Shown: positions 10,501 through 18,578 of the stretch, piece by piece
Position numbering within the stretch: the stretch's first letter is position 1
Layout of the letters: each line of letters opens with the position of its first letter
From: JBDTCO01 sp039923495
GTDB taxonomy: Bacteria > Myxococcota_A > Polyangia > Palsa-1104
Reading direction: 5' to 3'
Length of the DNA: 64,000 nt
Assembly: GCA_039923495.1 (NCBI GenBank)
Contig: JBDTCO010000006.1
Span: 1-64,000 of the forward strand
Notes under the pieces: generated by a model
Seen by the model: only the letters and a program-made list of their open reading frames with translations
The model's database searches: none
What the model was told of the DNA's origin: nothing
Position numbers and translations under genes: made by a program

Positions 10501-10536
10501 CACCAACCCACCCAGCAAGAACAGGAAGCCGTCCAC
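7528..10536 (-). CDS. DUF2339 multi-pass membrane protein
   Basis: About 1000 residues. One N-terminal membrane helix (FLFLLGGLVLFVPFVLPIVALV) is followed by a short coiled coil (residues ~30-55), a Pro/Ala-rich linker, and then more than 20 predicted membrane helices to the C-terminus. This is the DUF2339 pattern; function is unknown. A GTG at 10557 is also possible and adds seven residues. I prefer the GTG at 10536 because a TACCGT box lies 11 nt upstream of it, matching other starts here. It heads a coupled operon with DUF3999 and the debranching enzyme, hinting at a link between envelope and glycogen metabolism (inference). Confidence 0.8.
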   Translation of the reverse strand: MDGFLFLLGGLVLFVPFVLPIVALVRSRRVLELASRLEALEHRLQSVERENTALRARPVVEALPTQPAALPVAIPVEPALQDPDLIHTETEHPALVALQDLADASRVEAAPIARAPEPPSSEPPSAPATSPPAPKPAIDWEQWLGVRGAAALGGIVLALAGILFFQYSIQHGLISPSLRVVLGTLLGIGCLVGSTRLRGYEASSNALAGGGAVVLYASFWAARVLYELVPLEAAFALMALVTAATALLAMRYRSLLVATLGLAGGFLTPLVLASGSNRPVGLFAYLLLLDAGFLFVAYRRRWAGLALFALVGTLAIEALWMGHSMEPGQLAIGLGATGLFALLFLVAGSRAERSQPTTRMWRIMQVAAILLPHAFALAFALDARLGSHLYPIAILLLLLEVAALWLASHAAPEEPMRLLPIGAGAGTLAVVACWLGRATPSTAIAWEATAVVLALSLPAAIASSRKAAGALVPGLLYAVGLLVVLVMWTLGNSTVAPWATLAGVVGLAVLLLVQVEALPLLAAIVPTLLGLSLCALDLSFGDARTFFSPSLYMLVETLLLVALFAHALLRNEVLRRRAAEGVVLFGALVLLGPLAGNHYFALPPSFVFGAPLLLSVVLVLAVMLRGDGRWLVAAALPLLSLHVVATEHTLTGPERASPVALACLALAVALFAWAPLVAWPRLRRHTSFYVAALAGLAWLFPSLRLWRDAFSPVGQGGVAIFYAMITLSTVPSLARLLRDDRALQTSALAWLGAAALGLVSIAIPVELERQWITIGYALEAGAVTLLWRRLDHPGLKYFALALAGAVAVRLCVNPEVLLYANRGSLPILNWILYTYWVPAIALLVAAQVLGTLETQRLRSWELGLYRRPDGAHGVALGQVFMALCVILIVFVWINLAIFDWFGSGETLRVTFERRPARDLTTSMSWVLYAVVLLALGVWRRSSGLRWVSLTMMVVTIAKVFLYDLGQLKDLYRVVSLLGLALSLIVVSLAYQRFVFRPAPRSP

Positions 10537-10547
10537 GGAAGGGAAAG

Positions 10548-10553
10548 ACGGTA
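10548..10553 (-). promoter_or_regulatory. TACCGT -10-like box before DUF2339
   Basis: TACCGT on the minus strand lies 11 nt upstream of the GTG at 10536 and inside the longer alternative reading frame, which argues for the downstream start. It forms a divergent pair with the box at 10602. Confidence 0.35.
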
Positions 10554-10601
10554 GCACGCCGTCCGGGCGTTTCGTCGACGCGCGCAGAGGTCCACACCTG
10601 C

Positions 10602-10607
10602 TAGGGT
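10602..10607 (+). promoter_or_regulatory. TAGGGT -10-like box before the cytochrome gene
   Basis: TAGGGT lies exactly 10 nt before the ATG at 10618; the ten bases between are GC-only with no Shine-Dalgarno. The same spacing and a near-identical sequence occur before the ATG at 15884. Confidence 0.45.
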
Positions 10608-10617
10608 GCCCGCGCCG

Positions 10618-11997
10618 ATGCGCCTGACTCTCGTCGTGTTCCTACTCGTCACGTCCTGCGTGCACCCGCTGCCGCTCGCGCCGCTGCGTGATCCTGTGTC
10701 GGTTGCGCGGGCGAGCCGGCTCGTCGAGCCGAACCTCGAGGGTGCGTGTCGTCGCTACCAGGCGGGTCGGCGCGATCGGCGCACCGTGCTCGCGTGCGGC
10801 AAGTGGATGTTCTTCTACGAGTCGTTCGGGACCTCGGGTGTGCCGTCTTCGTTGCCGCGCTTTCTCGTGAGCGCGTTCCCTGCCGAGGTCGGCGCCGGGT
10901 TCTCGGAGCTCGGCATGATCCCGGATCCCGCGTCGCACAATCTGCTGCCGTTCGGCATGGCGCCGGGCAAGATGATCGGCGTCGCGACGTCGATCGCGTA
11001 CACGTGCGCGAGCTGCCACGTGGCGAAACTGCCCGATGGGCGCATCTCGATCGGCGCGCCCAACCATCGCTACGAGTACGGCAAGCAGATCCTCCAGATG
11101 ACCATGTTTCCCTTCGTCGCGACCGGCGGCGAGAAGGGCCACGACGAGCTGGCGCTGCACGAGATCCGCCCGCTGCTCGACCGCCTGAAGGCGCAGCCAC
11201 AGATCTGGGCCCAGCTCGGCGGCGCGCTGATGCTCGCGATGGGCGCACTGAAGATCCCGAAGCTCGAGCCCGACGTCGAGCACATGTACGCGACGTGGCC
11301 GGCGGGCACGCAGGACTTCGTGCTCGCGCCGCTGCCCACCGATGACAAGGTGGAGATCGTGGGCAAGATCCCCACGCTCTTCAATCTGCCGCGCGAGGGC
11401 GAGATCGAGCGGCACCACATGGTGAACGCGATGTACGGCTGGAGCGGCAACGCGCAGAGCCTCGTGAGCTTCATGCACGGCTTCATCGCCATCGGCGGCG
11501 GCAAGCCCGAGGAGTGGCCCGAGGAGCGCCTGCACCCGCTGCTCGAGTATTTGTACTCGCTGCGCGCGCCGAAGAACCCGTCGCCGCCGCCTCGGGCCGA
11601 GGTCGCCATCGGCAAGGCCCTGTTCAGCGACAAGAAGTGCATCGAGTGCCACGACGGTCCACGCCACAGCGGCAAGCGCCTCTACAAGTTCGCCGAGGTC
11701 GGCACCGACGACGCGCTCGCCGAGTGGCTCGATCCCGAGAAGACCGGCGTGCCGTGCTGCGGCGTGCATATCGCGGATCCGCTCACGCGCGAGGTGAAGT
11801 CGCCGCGTCTCGACGCGCTGTGGCTACAGCACCGCTTCCTGCACAACGGCGCGCTCTCGAGCCTCGAGCAGCTCTTCTGCCTCGAGCCCCGGCCCGTGCG
11901 CAAGAAGCCGCTGGGCGGCGAAGGCCACCGTCAGACCTGCGACGGCCTCTCGGTCCCCGAGAAGCACGCGCTCATCGCGTACCTCGAGTCGCTGTGA
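10618..11997 (+). CDS. di-haem cytochrome c lipoprotein
   Basis: A 459-residue protein starting with a lipoprotein signal (MRLTLVVFLLVTSC), so it is probably anchored at the periplasmic face of a membrane. Two CxxCH haem-attachment motifs are present: CASCH at about residue 130 and CIECH at about 341. A C-terminal segment RFLHNGALSSLEQLF resembles the distal loop of di-haem peroxidase/MauG/RoxA-type proteins. It likely transfers electrons or acts as a peroxidase or oxygenase on an unknown substrate. The ATG at 10618 is preferred over an upstream GTG (10606), which would sit inside the putative promoter region. Confidence 0.75.
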   Translation: MRLTLVVFLLVTSCVHPLPLAPLRDPVSVARASRLVEPNLEGACRRYQAGRRDRRTVLACGKWMFFYESFGTSGVPSSLPRFLVSAFPAEVGAGFSELGMIPDPASHNLLPFGMAPGKMIGVATSIAYTCASCHVAKLPDGRISIGAPNHRYEYGKQILQMTMFPFVATGGEKGHDELALHEIRPLLDRLKAQPQIWAQLGGALMLAMGALKIPKLEPDVEHMYATWPAGTQDFVLAPLPTDDKVEIVGKIPTLFNLPREGEIERHHMVNAMYGWSGNAQSLVSFMHGFIAIGGGKPEEWPEERLHPLLEYLYSLRAPKNPSPPPRAEVAIGKALFSDKKCIECHDGPRHSGKRLYKFAEVGTDDALAEWLDPEKTGVPCCGVHIADPLTREVKSPRLDALWLQHRFLHNGALSSLEQLFCLEPRPVRKKPLGGEGHRQTCDGLSVPEKHALIAYLESL

Positions 11998-12034
11998 ACG
12001 AACGCAGAGCACGCCGCAGCATACTACCCACACG

Positions 12035-15000
12035 ATGAAGACCTCCGCGTGGCTGTCCCTGTCGTTGCTCGTGAGCGCCTGCATCCCGCGTGGCGCGCCG
12101 GTCCCTGTGCCGATGGTGCGGCACGTGGGCACGTCGGATCACGGGGACGCCAGCCTGGTCTCCCTGGCGCGAGACTTCTACGGCCATGGGCTGTCGCCCG
12201 AGGAGGCCGCGCGTCGCGCCGACGAGGTGCTGCGCACGCACCCGCACGCGGCGCTGGCGCACGAGATCGCAGCGAAGGCCGCGGAGCTGCGCGGCGACAC
12301 GGCGGGCTCGGACGCGCACTTCCTCGCGGCGCTCGCGGATCTCGACGCGGACGTGCCCGAGCTCTATGTCTCCGAGCTCGTCGCGCACAACCCGGGCGAG
12401 CTCGACGCGCTCGCGAGCGTGCTCTCGTCGTTGAGAGCGGAGTCGTCGCGTCCCTCGGTGCGCGCGCTCGCGACGCACGAGCTCGCGCAGGTGCGCTACC
12501 AGCAGGGCAAGCTCGACGAGGCGCGCGCGCTCGTACGCACGCTGGCGCCGATCACGGAGTGGCAGCTGCTCGGCTCGCTCGACAACGATCAAGGCAAGGG
12601 CTTCTACGCCGAGCTCGCGCCCGAGCAGCGTCCTTTGGTCGCGATCCCGCACGGAACGAAGCTGCCGGGGCCGCTCGTCCCGCTGTCGTGGCGCCGCACT
12701 GGGCCGCAGAACCCGCTCGGATCGGTCGCGCTCGGCGATCTGACGTGGCCGCACGACTTCGGCCTCGCGTGGCTGGCGACCTGGGTGCACGTGGACGCGG
12801 CGACGACCGCGCAGCTGCGGCTGTCGACGAGCGCGCCGGTTCGCGCCTACGTGGACGACGTCGAGGTCGCGGCCGAGGAGCACGTGAGCGGCGGTGCGTT
12901 CGACAACGTAGTCGCGCCCATCGAGCTGTCCGCGGGGTGGAACCAGGTGATCGTGCAGTCCGCGCATCGTCGGGGTGCGTGGCTGCTGTCGGCGCGGCTC
13001 AGCGACAAGGACGGCGCGCCGCTCACCGGCGTGACGTACTCGCACCAGCCGCAGCCCTACGCGAAGGGGAGCGGCGCCGCGCTGCCTCCGTACATCGAGT
13101 CTCCGATCGGCGGTCCACCCGAGCGCCAGCACCAGCTCACCGCGGCGCGCCGCCTGCGGCAAGGGCGCGCGCAGGCGGCGCTCGACGAGCTCTCGCCGCT
13201 CGTCGACAAGAACCCCGACAATGCGTCGACCATCCACGATGCGGCGATCGCAGAGTGGAGCAACGAGGAGCTCGGTCGCACGATCGATCTGCTCGACCGT
13301 GGCGTCGATCGCTTTGGCGCGCACGCGGCGGCGTTCTACGAGCTGCGTGCGCGTTACTACGAGCAGAAGCAGCTGTGGGAGAAGGCGCAGGCAGACCTCA
13401 CCACGTCGGTGGCGTCGATCCCGCCGCACCGTGGCATCAGCTCGGCGGAGCGAGATCTCGTGCTCCTCTTCGAGCGTCGCGGGTGGCAGGCCGATCGCTG
13501 CGCGCTGCTCGGAAAGCTACTTCGATCCTCGCCCGACGATCACCGCGCGCTGCGCGAGCGTGGCGAGTGCCTCGAGCAGCTCGGCTACACCGTCGACGCG
13601 GAGCGTACCTACGCGCGGGCGACGCAGGTCGCGCCCGGCCTCGTCGCAGCGTGGGACGATCGTTTGCACCTCGCGTCACGGCAGGGTCGACTGCGCGACG
13701 CGAGGCGGTTCGCGCGCACGCTCGAGCGCCTCGATCCGACCGATCCCGACTGGCACGTGCAGGAGGGCGAGCTCGCGCGTCGCAACGGCGACCCGGCGGC
13801 GGCACGTCTCGCGTTCGAGATGGCGACGCGCCTCGCCCCGGAGCAGCCGACCGCGTGGAAGCGCCTCGGCGAGCTCGCGTACGAGCGTGGCGACAGGGCG
13901 GCCGCGTTGTCGGCGTGGAAGCGTGCGCGCGAGCTCGGCCCCGACGACAGCGCGCTCGCGCAGCACGTCGAGTACCTCGAGCCGCTGCGCCTCGGCTACG
14001 TGGACAAGCTGGTGCCCACCCAGAGCGAGATCGATCGGGTGCTGAGCCGGCCCGTCAAGGCATACCCCAACGCCCAGCTCGCGATCCTGCTCGACCACGA
14101 GATCGCCGAGATCAACGCGGACGGCTCGGCTCGCCGCGTGATCACCGAGGTCGACGAGGCACTCGACGACAAGGGCCGTGACGCGATGACGGTGCAGCGC
14201 GTGCCCACGAACGGTGCCGTGAAGATCCTGCGCGCCTACGCCATCGGCGAAAAGGGCGAGCGTCAGGAGGCGTCGTCGATCCGCGGCGGCGAGGTGCGCT
14301 TTCGCGGGTTGCAGGTCGGATCGAAGACCGTGCTGCAGTACATCCACTACGCGCCGCCGCCGCACTTTCTGCCCGGTGCGTACACGGCCACCTGGTACTT
14401 TCAGTCCGTCGGTCGCCAGGAAGAAGATTCCACCTGGATCCTCGTCATGGACAAGGACCGCCCGCTCCACGTGCAGCTGACCGGCGACGTGAAGGAGACG
14501 CGCACCATCGACGGTGATCGCCAGGTCCGCACCTTCCGCGCGGAGCACCAGCGGCCCATCGCGCAGGAGGCGTACATGGTGCCGCCGATCGATCTCGCGA
14601 CGCGCGCGGAGGTGTCCACGGTCGCGAGCTGGGACGACTACGTGCGCTGGGAGCGGGGCCTGCTCACCGATGCGTTCCGTACGAACCACGCGCTCGATCA
14701 GCGCGTCGATGCGCTCGTCGAGGGCGCGAAGACGCCGCGCGAGAAGCTCGATCGCCTCTTCCACTACGTCGCGCAGGACATCCGCTACCAGCAGGACTAC
14801 GAGAACAGCATCGCGGGCGTGAGGCCGCACGCGGCGCCGAGCGTCGTCGAGCGCGGCTACGGCGACTGCAAGGACAAGGCGGTCCTGCTCATCGAGATGG
14901 CGCGGCGGCTCGGGCTTCATCTTTCGTTCGCGCTCCTGCGCACCACTGGCATGGGGAAGATCGCGCGCGAGGTGCCGGACCAGCAGTTCAACCACGCCAT

Positions 15001-15847
15001 CGCGTACGTGCCGGTGCAGGCGGGCATCGCGGAGCCGTTCTTCCTCGACCCGACGGCCGACGGCCTCGATGTGGGGAGCCTGCGCGCCGACGACCAGGGC
15101 GCGCTGTCGCTCGTCATGGAGCCCGACTCGGGGAAGTGGCAGTTCGTGCCGATCCCGTTCGAGGCATCCGATCTCTCGTACGATCACCACAGGGTGCGCA
15201 TCGACGTGAAGTCGGACACCGAGGCGCTGCTCACCGACGACGTGTCGTTGCGTGGGATGCCCGCGATGCGCATGCGCCACGCGCTCCGCAACGAGGGACA
15301 GGCGACGCAGGTGCTCGCGGCGCTGGCGTCCGCGCTGTTCTCGGGCGCGACCGTGCGCTCGACGAAGGGCGGCGGCAAGGAGGACACCTGGCATCCGCTG
15401 TCCCTGTCGTTCGACCTCGACGACTCGCAGGCGCTGCGTCCCGAAGAGGATCACCTGCGGCTCACGATGCCGGGTCGCTTCGCGCTCGCGGGCACCATCG
15501 CGAACAAGACGCGCGAGACCCCGCTGCACTTCGGCTCCATGGACACGTCGGTCTACGACATCGAGACGGTGCTGCCGGCGGGCTACAAGGTCACGCATGC
15601 GCCGAAGGACTTCACGGTGGAGCACGCGTGCTTCGGCGTGTCGCGGACGGCGAAGGTGAGTGATGGCAAGGTGACGATGCACGTCGAGCTCGTGCGCCGC
15701 TGCTCGGAGCTCGCGGTCGCCGACTATCCGGCCTATCGCTCGGCAGTGCAGCGCGTCGTGCGCAGCCTCGACGATGATCTGCTGTTCGCGAAGGTGGGGC
15801 CCGTGCTCGTAAAGGCGGTTCAGCGGGCGATAAAGCACACGCGTTGA
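12035..15847 (+). CDS. giant lipoprotein: TPR repeats, DUF3857 and transglutaminase domain
   Basis: A 1270-residue protein with a lipobox (LSLLVSAC). Residues ~40-640 are helical with TPR-like repeats, interrupted at ~215-330 by a beta-rich region. Residues ~660-900 match DUF3857. A transglutaminase-like domain follows, with a catalytic Cys in GYGDCKDKA, His in FNHAIAY and Asp in FLDPTADG. The C-terminal ~250 residues are beta-rich and typical of the DUF3857-transglutaminase class. It probably faces the periplasm or cell surface and may cross-link or cleave amide bonds. It follows the cytochrome lipoprotein by 37 bp and may share its transcript. Confidence 0.85.
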   Translation: MKTSAWLSLSLLVSACIPRGAPVPVPMVRHVGTSDHGDASLVSLARDFYGHGLSPEEAARRADEVLRTHPHAALAHEIAAKAAELRGDTAGSDAHFLAALADLDADVPELYVSELVAHNPGELDALASVLSSLRAESSRPSVRALATHELAQVRYQQGKLDEARALVRTLAPITEWQLLGSLDNDQGKGFYAELAPEQRPLVAIPHGTKLPGPLVPLSWRRTGPQNPLGSVALGDLTWPHDFGLAWLATWVHVDAATTAQLRLSTSAPVRAYVDDVEVAAEEHVSGGAFDNVVAPIELSAGWNQVIVQSAHRRGAWLLSARLSDKDGAPLTGVTYSHQPQPYAKGSGAALPPYIESPIGGPPERQHQLTAARRLRQGRAQAALDELSPLVDKNPDNASTIHDAAIAEWSNEELGRTIDLLDRGVDRFGAHAAAFYELRARYYEQKQLWEKAQADLTTSVASIPPHRGISSAERDLVLLFERRGWQADRCALLGKLLRSSPDDHRALRERGECLEQLGYTVDAERTYARATQVAPGLVAAWDDRLHLASRQGRLRDARRFARTLERLDPTDPDWHVQEGELARRNGDPAAARLAFEMATRLAPEQPTAWKRLGELAYERGDRAAALSAWKRARELGPDDSALAQHVEYLEPLRLGYVDKLVPTQSEIDRVLSRPVKAYPNAQLAILLDHEIAEINADGSARRVITEVDEALDDKGRDAMTVQRVPTNGAVKILRAYAIGEKGERQEASSIRGGEVRFRGLQVGSKTVLQYIHYAPPPHFLPGAYTATWYFQSVGRQEEDSTWILVMDKDRPLHVQLTGDVKETRTIDGDRQVRTFRAEHQRPIAQEAYMVPPIDLATRAEVSTVASWDDYVRWERGLLTDAFRTNHALDQRVDALVEGAKTPREKLDRLFHYVAQDIRYQQDYENSIAGVRPHAAPSVVERGYGDCKDKAVLLIEMARRLGLHLSFALLRTTGMGKIAREVPDQQFNHAIAYVPVQAGIAEPFFLDPTADGLDVGSLRADDQGALSLVMEPDSGKWQFVPIPFEASDLSYDHHRVRIDVKSDTEALLTDDVSLRGMPAMRMRHALRNEGQATQVLAALASALFSGATVRSTKGGGKEDTWHPLSLSFDLDDSQALRPEEDHLRLTMPGRFALAGTIANKTRETPLHFGSMDTSVYDIETVLPAGYKVTHAPKDFTVEHACFGVSRTAKVSDGKVTMHVELVRRCSELAVADYPAYRSAVQRVVRSLDDDLLFAKVGPVLVKAVQRAIKHTR

Positions 15848-15867
15848 TCGGCTCTGCGCTTTCGAGG

Positions 15868-15873
15868 TACGGT
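15868..15873 (+). promoter_or_regulatory. TACGGT -10-like box before the coiled-coil gene
   Basis: TACGGT followed by exactly 10 GC-rich nt precedes the ATG at 15884. Box and spacer closely match those before 10618. No Shine-Dalgarno is visible. Confidence 0.45.
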
Positions 15874-15883
15874 GCCCGCGCTG

Positions 15884-16525
15884 ATGAGCGACAAGAAGAG
15901 CATCGGGAAGAAGGTCCTCGGCTGGTTCGTGCAACCAGAAGAGGGCGAGGAGCAGCACGACGCGTCAGCGGACGAGCTCATCGCGAAGTACGCGAATGAC
16001 GCGCCGCCGCCTGCGCCGCCACCCGAGGTGACGCTGACCGGCGAGCTGCCGAAGGTGCAGGACGGCAAGGTCGACTTCCCCGCGGTCTTCCGCGCGGCGG
16101 GAGTCGACGACGAGGAGCAGGGCCGCGTCGAAAAAGCGCGCGGCCTTCTCTCCACGCTGCCGGCCGTGACGCCGAAGGACGTGCAGAAGCAGATCGTCGA
16201 GGCGGCGCTCAAGGCGTTCGGCTATCCCGTCGACGCGATCATCGAAGCGGGCGCGCAGGAGATCCAGGCGCTCGAGGTCTACATCCAGGCCGGTGCGCGC
16301 GACACGCAGTCGCTCCTCGCCGACTCCACGAAGCGGCTCGATCAGCTCGAAGCGGAGATGGCCAACGTCAAGAAGGTCATGAACGACAAGGTCTCCGAAC
16401 AGCAGACGCTCAAGGAGGCCTGCAACCAGGAGAAGCTCCGGGTGCAGGGCGTCCTCGAGTTCTTTGGTCAGGACGCGATCAACAAGGTCGTCGCAGCGTC
16501 ACCCAAGCTCCACGAACCGAAGTAA
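15884..16525 (+). CDS. coiled-coil protein upstream of pspA
   Basis: A 213-residue acidic protein with no signal peptide or membrane helix. A Pro-rich linker at ~residues 45-55 (APPPAPPPE) separates a short N-terminal part from a helical body. Residues ~150-195 form a coiled coil (STKRLDQLEAEMANVKKVM). The family was not recognised. The next gene is a PspA homologue, so it may be a cytoplasmic partner of the envelope-stress module. Its last 15 codons and stop form the first arm of a 47-bp direct repeat that is copied again 176 bp downstream. A GTG 12 nt upstream is in frame but lies within the putative promoter. Confidence 0.75.
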   Translation: MSDKKSIGKKVLGWFVQPEEGEEQHDASADELIAKYANDAPPPAPPPEVTLTGELPKVQDGKVDFPAVFRAAGVDDEEQGRVEKARGLLSTLPAVTPKDVQKQIVEAALKAFGYPVDAIIEAGAQEIQALEVYIQAGARDTQSLLADSTKRLDQLEAEMANVKKVMNDKVSEQQTLKEACNQEKLRVQGVLEFFGQDAINKVVAASPKLHEPK

Positions 16526-16526
16526 C
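16480..16526 (+). repeat. 47-bp direct repeat, arm A1 (gene 3' end)
   Basis: This arm is the final 15 codons and TAA stop of the coiled-coil gene plus one C. It is identical over 47 bp to 16656-16702. The distance between arm starts is 176 bp. Confidence 0.95.
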
Positions 16527-16655
16527 AACGGTCAATCTAAACGACGGGCACTGGCGCTTCACGCCTCTCCAAAACGCGCGCGAGCAAGGCGCGGTGGGGG
16601 GAGGCTCACTCGGCTCTGCCGAGGAGGGGGGACGGGAAGGTCCCCCTGTGATGCC
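16527..16655 (+). mobile_element. three-hairpin gene-end element, copy A
   Basis: This 129-bp insert lies between two exact copies of the upstream gene's tail. Its 3' part carries three consecutive hairpins: CGCGC/GCGCG around 16577-16593, CTCGGC-TCT-GCCGAG at 16609-16623, and GGGGGAC-GGGAAG-GTCCCCC at 16627-16646. The linkers GCGCGGTGGGGGRAGGCTC and GGGGGRACGGGAASGTCCC recur in copy B (40536-40620, opposite strand). The middle stem has a different sequence in the two copies but pairs perfectly in both. The first ~45 bp (to about 16571) has no counterpart in copy B. No coding capacity is present, so if mobile it is non-autonomous. Confidence 0.7.
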
Positions 16656-16702
16656 CAACAAGGTCGTCGCAGCGTCACCCAAGCTCCACGAACCGAAGTA
16701 AC
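16656..16702 (+). repeat. 47-bp direct repeat, arm A2
   Basis: An exact second copy of 16480-16526. It is preceded by an ATG at 16651 that is in frame with the copied codons, so a 17-codon mini-frame ending in the same tail and stop is created. The pspA Shine-Dalgarno follows at once, suggesting this arm carries the original junction to pspA. Confidence 0.95.
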
Positions 16703-16716
16703 GGAAGGATCACGAC

Positions 16717-17421
<705 letters not shown>

Positions 17422-17434
17422 TGGTGACCGTCGA

Positions 17435-17893
17435 GTGAGCATCCAGATCAGGGGCGCGCGGCGCGAAGATCGGCCCGCGATCCTCGCGCTCGCCCACACC
17501 ACCCTCGGCGAGTTCGACTTCACGTTCGGCACAGGTAGCGCTTCCGACGTGCAGCTCGAGGGCGCGCCGGAGTCGTTCCATCCCGGCGTGCTGTACGTCG
17601 CGATGAGCGGCGACGAGCTGGTCGGGATGGCCGGGGTCTATCCGCTGGGCGAAGGCTTGTGGGAGCTCCGCAAGATGTTCCTCCGGGTGGCATCGCGCGG
17701 ACAGGGGATTGGACAGCAGCTGCTCGAGCGCTGCATCACCTTCGTGCGCGGCAAGGACGGGCGCACGGTCGTGCTCGACACGGCCGAGGCCATGGACAAG
17801 GCGATCGCGCTCTACGAGCGCAACGGCTTCGTGCGCGACGACACGCAGCAGCGCGCGTCGAGATGTCAGCGCGGGTATCGACTGGACCTGTAG
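17435..17893 (+). CDS. GNAT family N-acetyltransferase
   Basis: A 152-residue single GNAT domain. The acetyl-CoA-binding motif is RVASRGQGIGQQLLERC (R/QxxGxG/A), preceded by the strand LRKMFL and followed by DKAIALYERNGFV, the usual terminal motif. Substrate cannot be read from sequence; a small molecule or protein amine are both possible. The GTG start lies 13 nt after the pspA stop, suggesting co-transcription. Confidence 0.85.
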   Translation: MSIQIRGARREDRPAILALAHTTLGEFDFTFGTGSASDVQLEGAPESFHPGVLYVAMSGDELVGMAGVYPLGEGLWELRKMFLRVASRGQGIGQQLLERCITFVRGKDGRTVVLDTAEAMDKAIALYERNGFVRDDTQQRASRCQRGYRLDL

Positions 17894-18079
17894 CAGCGAA
17901 GCGCCTGTCCGAGTGCTTCGTCGGTGAAATGGCAGAGAGCGAGATGTTCACGCTGCGCACGATCGCGCTCGACGAAAACCACCACGGACGCGGGGGTCAT
18001 GCGTTAGCGATGGACGAGAGGGTGGTGAACGCGGTCTAGTGGTGGCCCGGGCCCGTTCGAGGTCCGCCACAGGAGCTAG

Positions 18080-18460
18080 ATGGCCACAGCGAAGAAGAAG
18101 TCGAAGAAGGCAGCCCCGAAGAAGAAGGCTGCTGCGCCGAAGAAGAAGGCTGCCGCGTCGAAGAAGAAGGCCGCTGCTCCCAAGAAGAAGGGCGCTGCAA
18201 AGAAGGCAGCCCCGAAGGCCAAGGCGACGGCGAAGAAGGTCGTGAAGGCCGCGAAGAAGACGGCGAAGAAGGCCGTTGCCGCCGTCAAGAAGGTCGCCGC
18301 CAAGGCCGCCCCGAAGAAGGCTGCAAAGAAGGCCTCCGCAAAGAAGGGCTCGAAGAATTCCTTCGGCCAGGCCGTGGCCGCAATCGCGCACGACGCCGTC
18401 GAGAGTGCCAAGCACCTCGGCGAGACCGTCGTCCACGCGTTCGACGCACCCACCAAGTAA
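18080..18460 (+). CDS. histone H1-like Lys/Ala/Pro-rich DNA-binding protein
   Basis: A 126-residue protein. Residues 1-95 consist mostly of KKKAAAPKKKA-type repeats, like the C-terminal tail of histone H1 and bacterial H1-like proteins (for example HctA/AlgP type). The last ~35 residues (SFGQAVAAIAHDAVESAKHL) form a short non-basic helix. It probably binds DNA or other polyanions non-specifically. A GGAG Shine-Dalgarno precedes the ATG. The low-complexity repeats make close orthology impossible to judge. Confidence 0.75.
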   Translation: MATAKKKSKKAAPKKKAAAPKKKAAASKKKAAAPKKKGAAKKAAPKAKATAKKVVKAAKKTAKKAVAAVKKVAAKAAPKKAAKKASAKKGSKNSFGQAVAAIAHDAVESAKHLGETVVHAFDAPTK

Positions 18461-18479
18461 ACCCAAAAGGCTCGTTCGA

Positions 18480-18525
18480 CGGCACGGTGAGCCGGGCGCA
18501 AAGCCCGTCGCTCACCGGCTTGCCG
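18480..18525 (+). terminator. strong GC hairpin after the H1-like gene
   Basis: Nested stems CGGCA/TGCCG, GGTGAGC/GCTCACC and GGGC/GCCC enclose a GCAAA loop 20 bp after the stop at 18460. There is no T-tract, so it could be a GC-type terminator or a processing hairpin. Confidence 0.45.
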
Positions 18526-18578
18526 TGGTACTGTGCCGGCCTCGCTCTACTCCCATCCATTAGCCGAGGGTCACAGCC

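Noticed and set aside
16480..16702. Diversity-generating retroelement template/variable repeat
   Set aside because: The 47-bp copies are identical, with no adenine-specific differences, no reverse transcriptase nearby, and the repeat is much shorter than a typical variable region.
17929..18039. A 36-codon frame with RTIALDENHHGRGG, resembling part of a GNAT domain
   Set aside because: It lacks a ribosome-binding site and most of the fold. It may be a scrap of an old acetyltransferase, but the similarity is too short to annotate.
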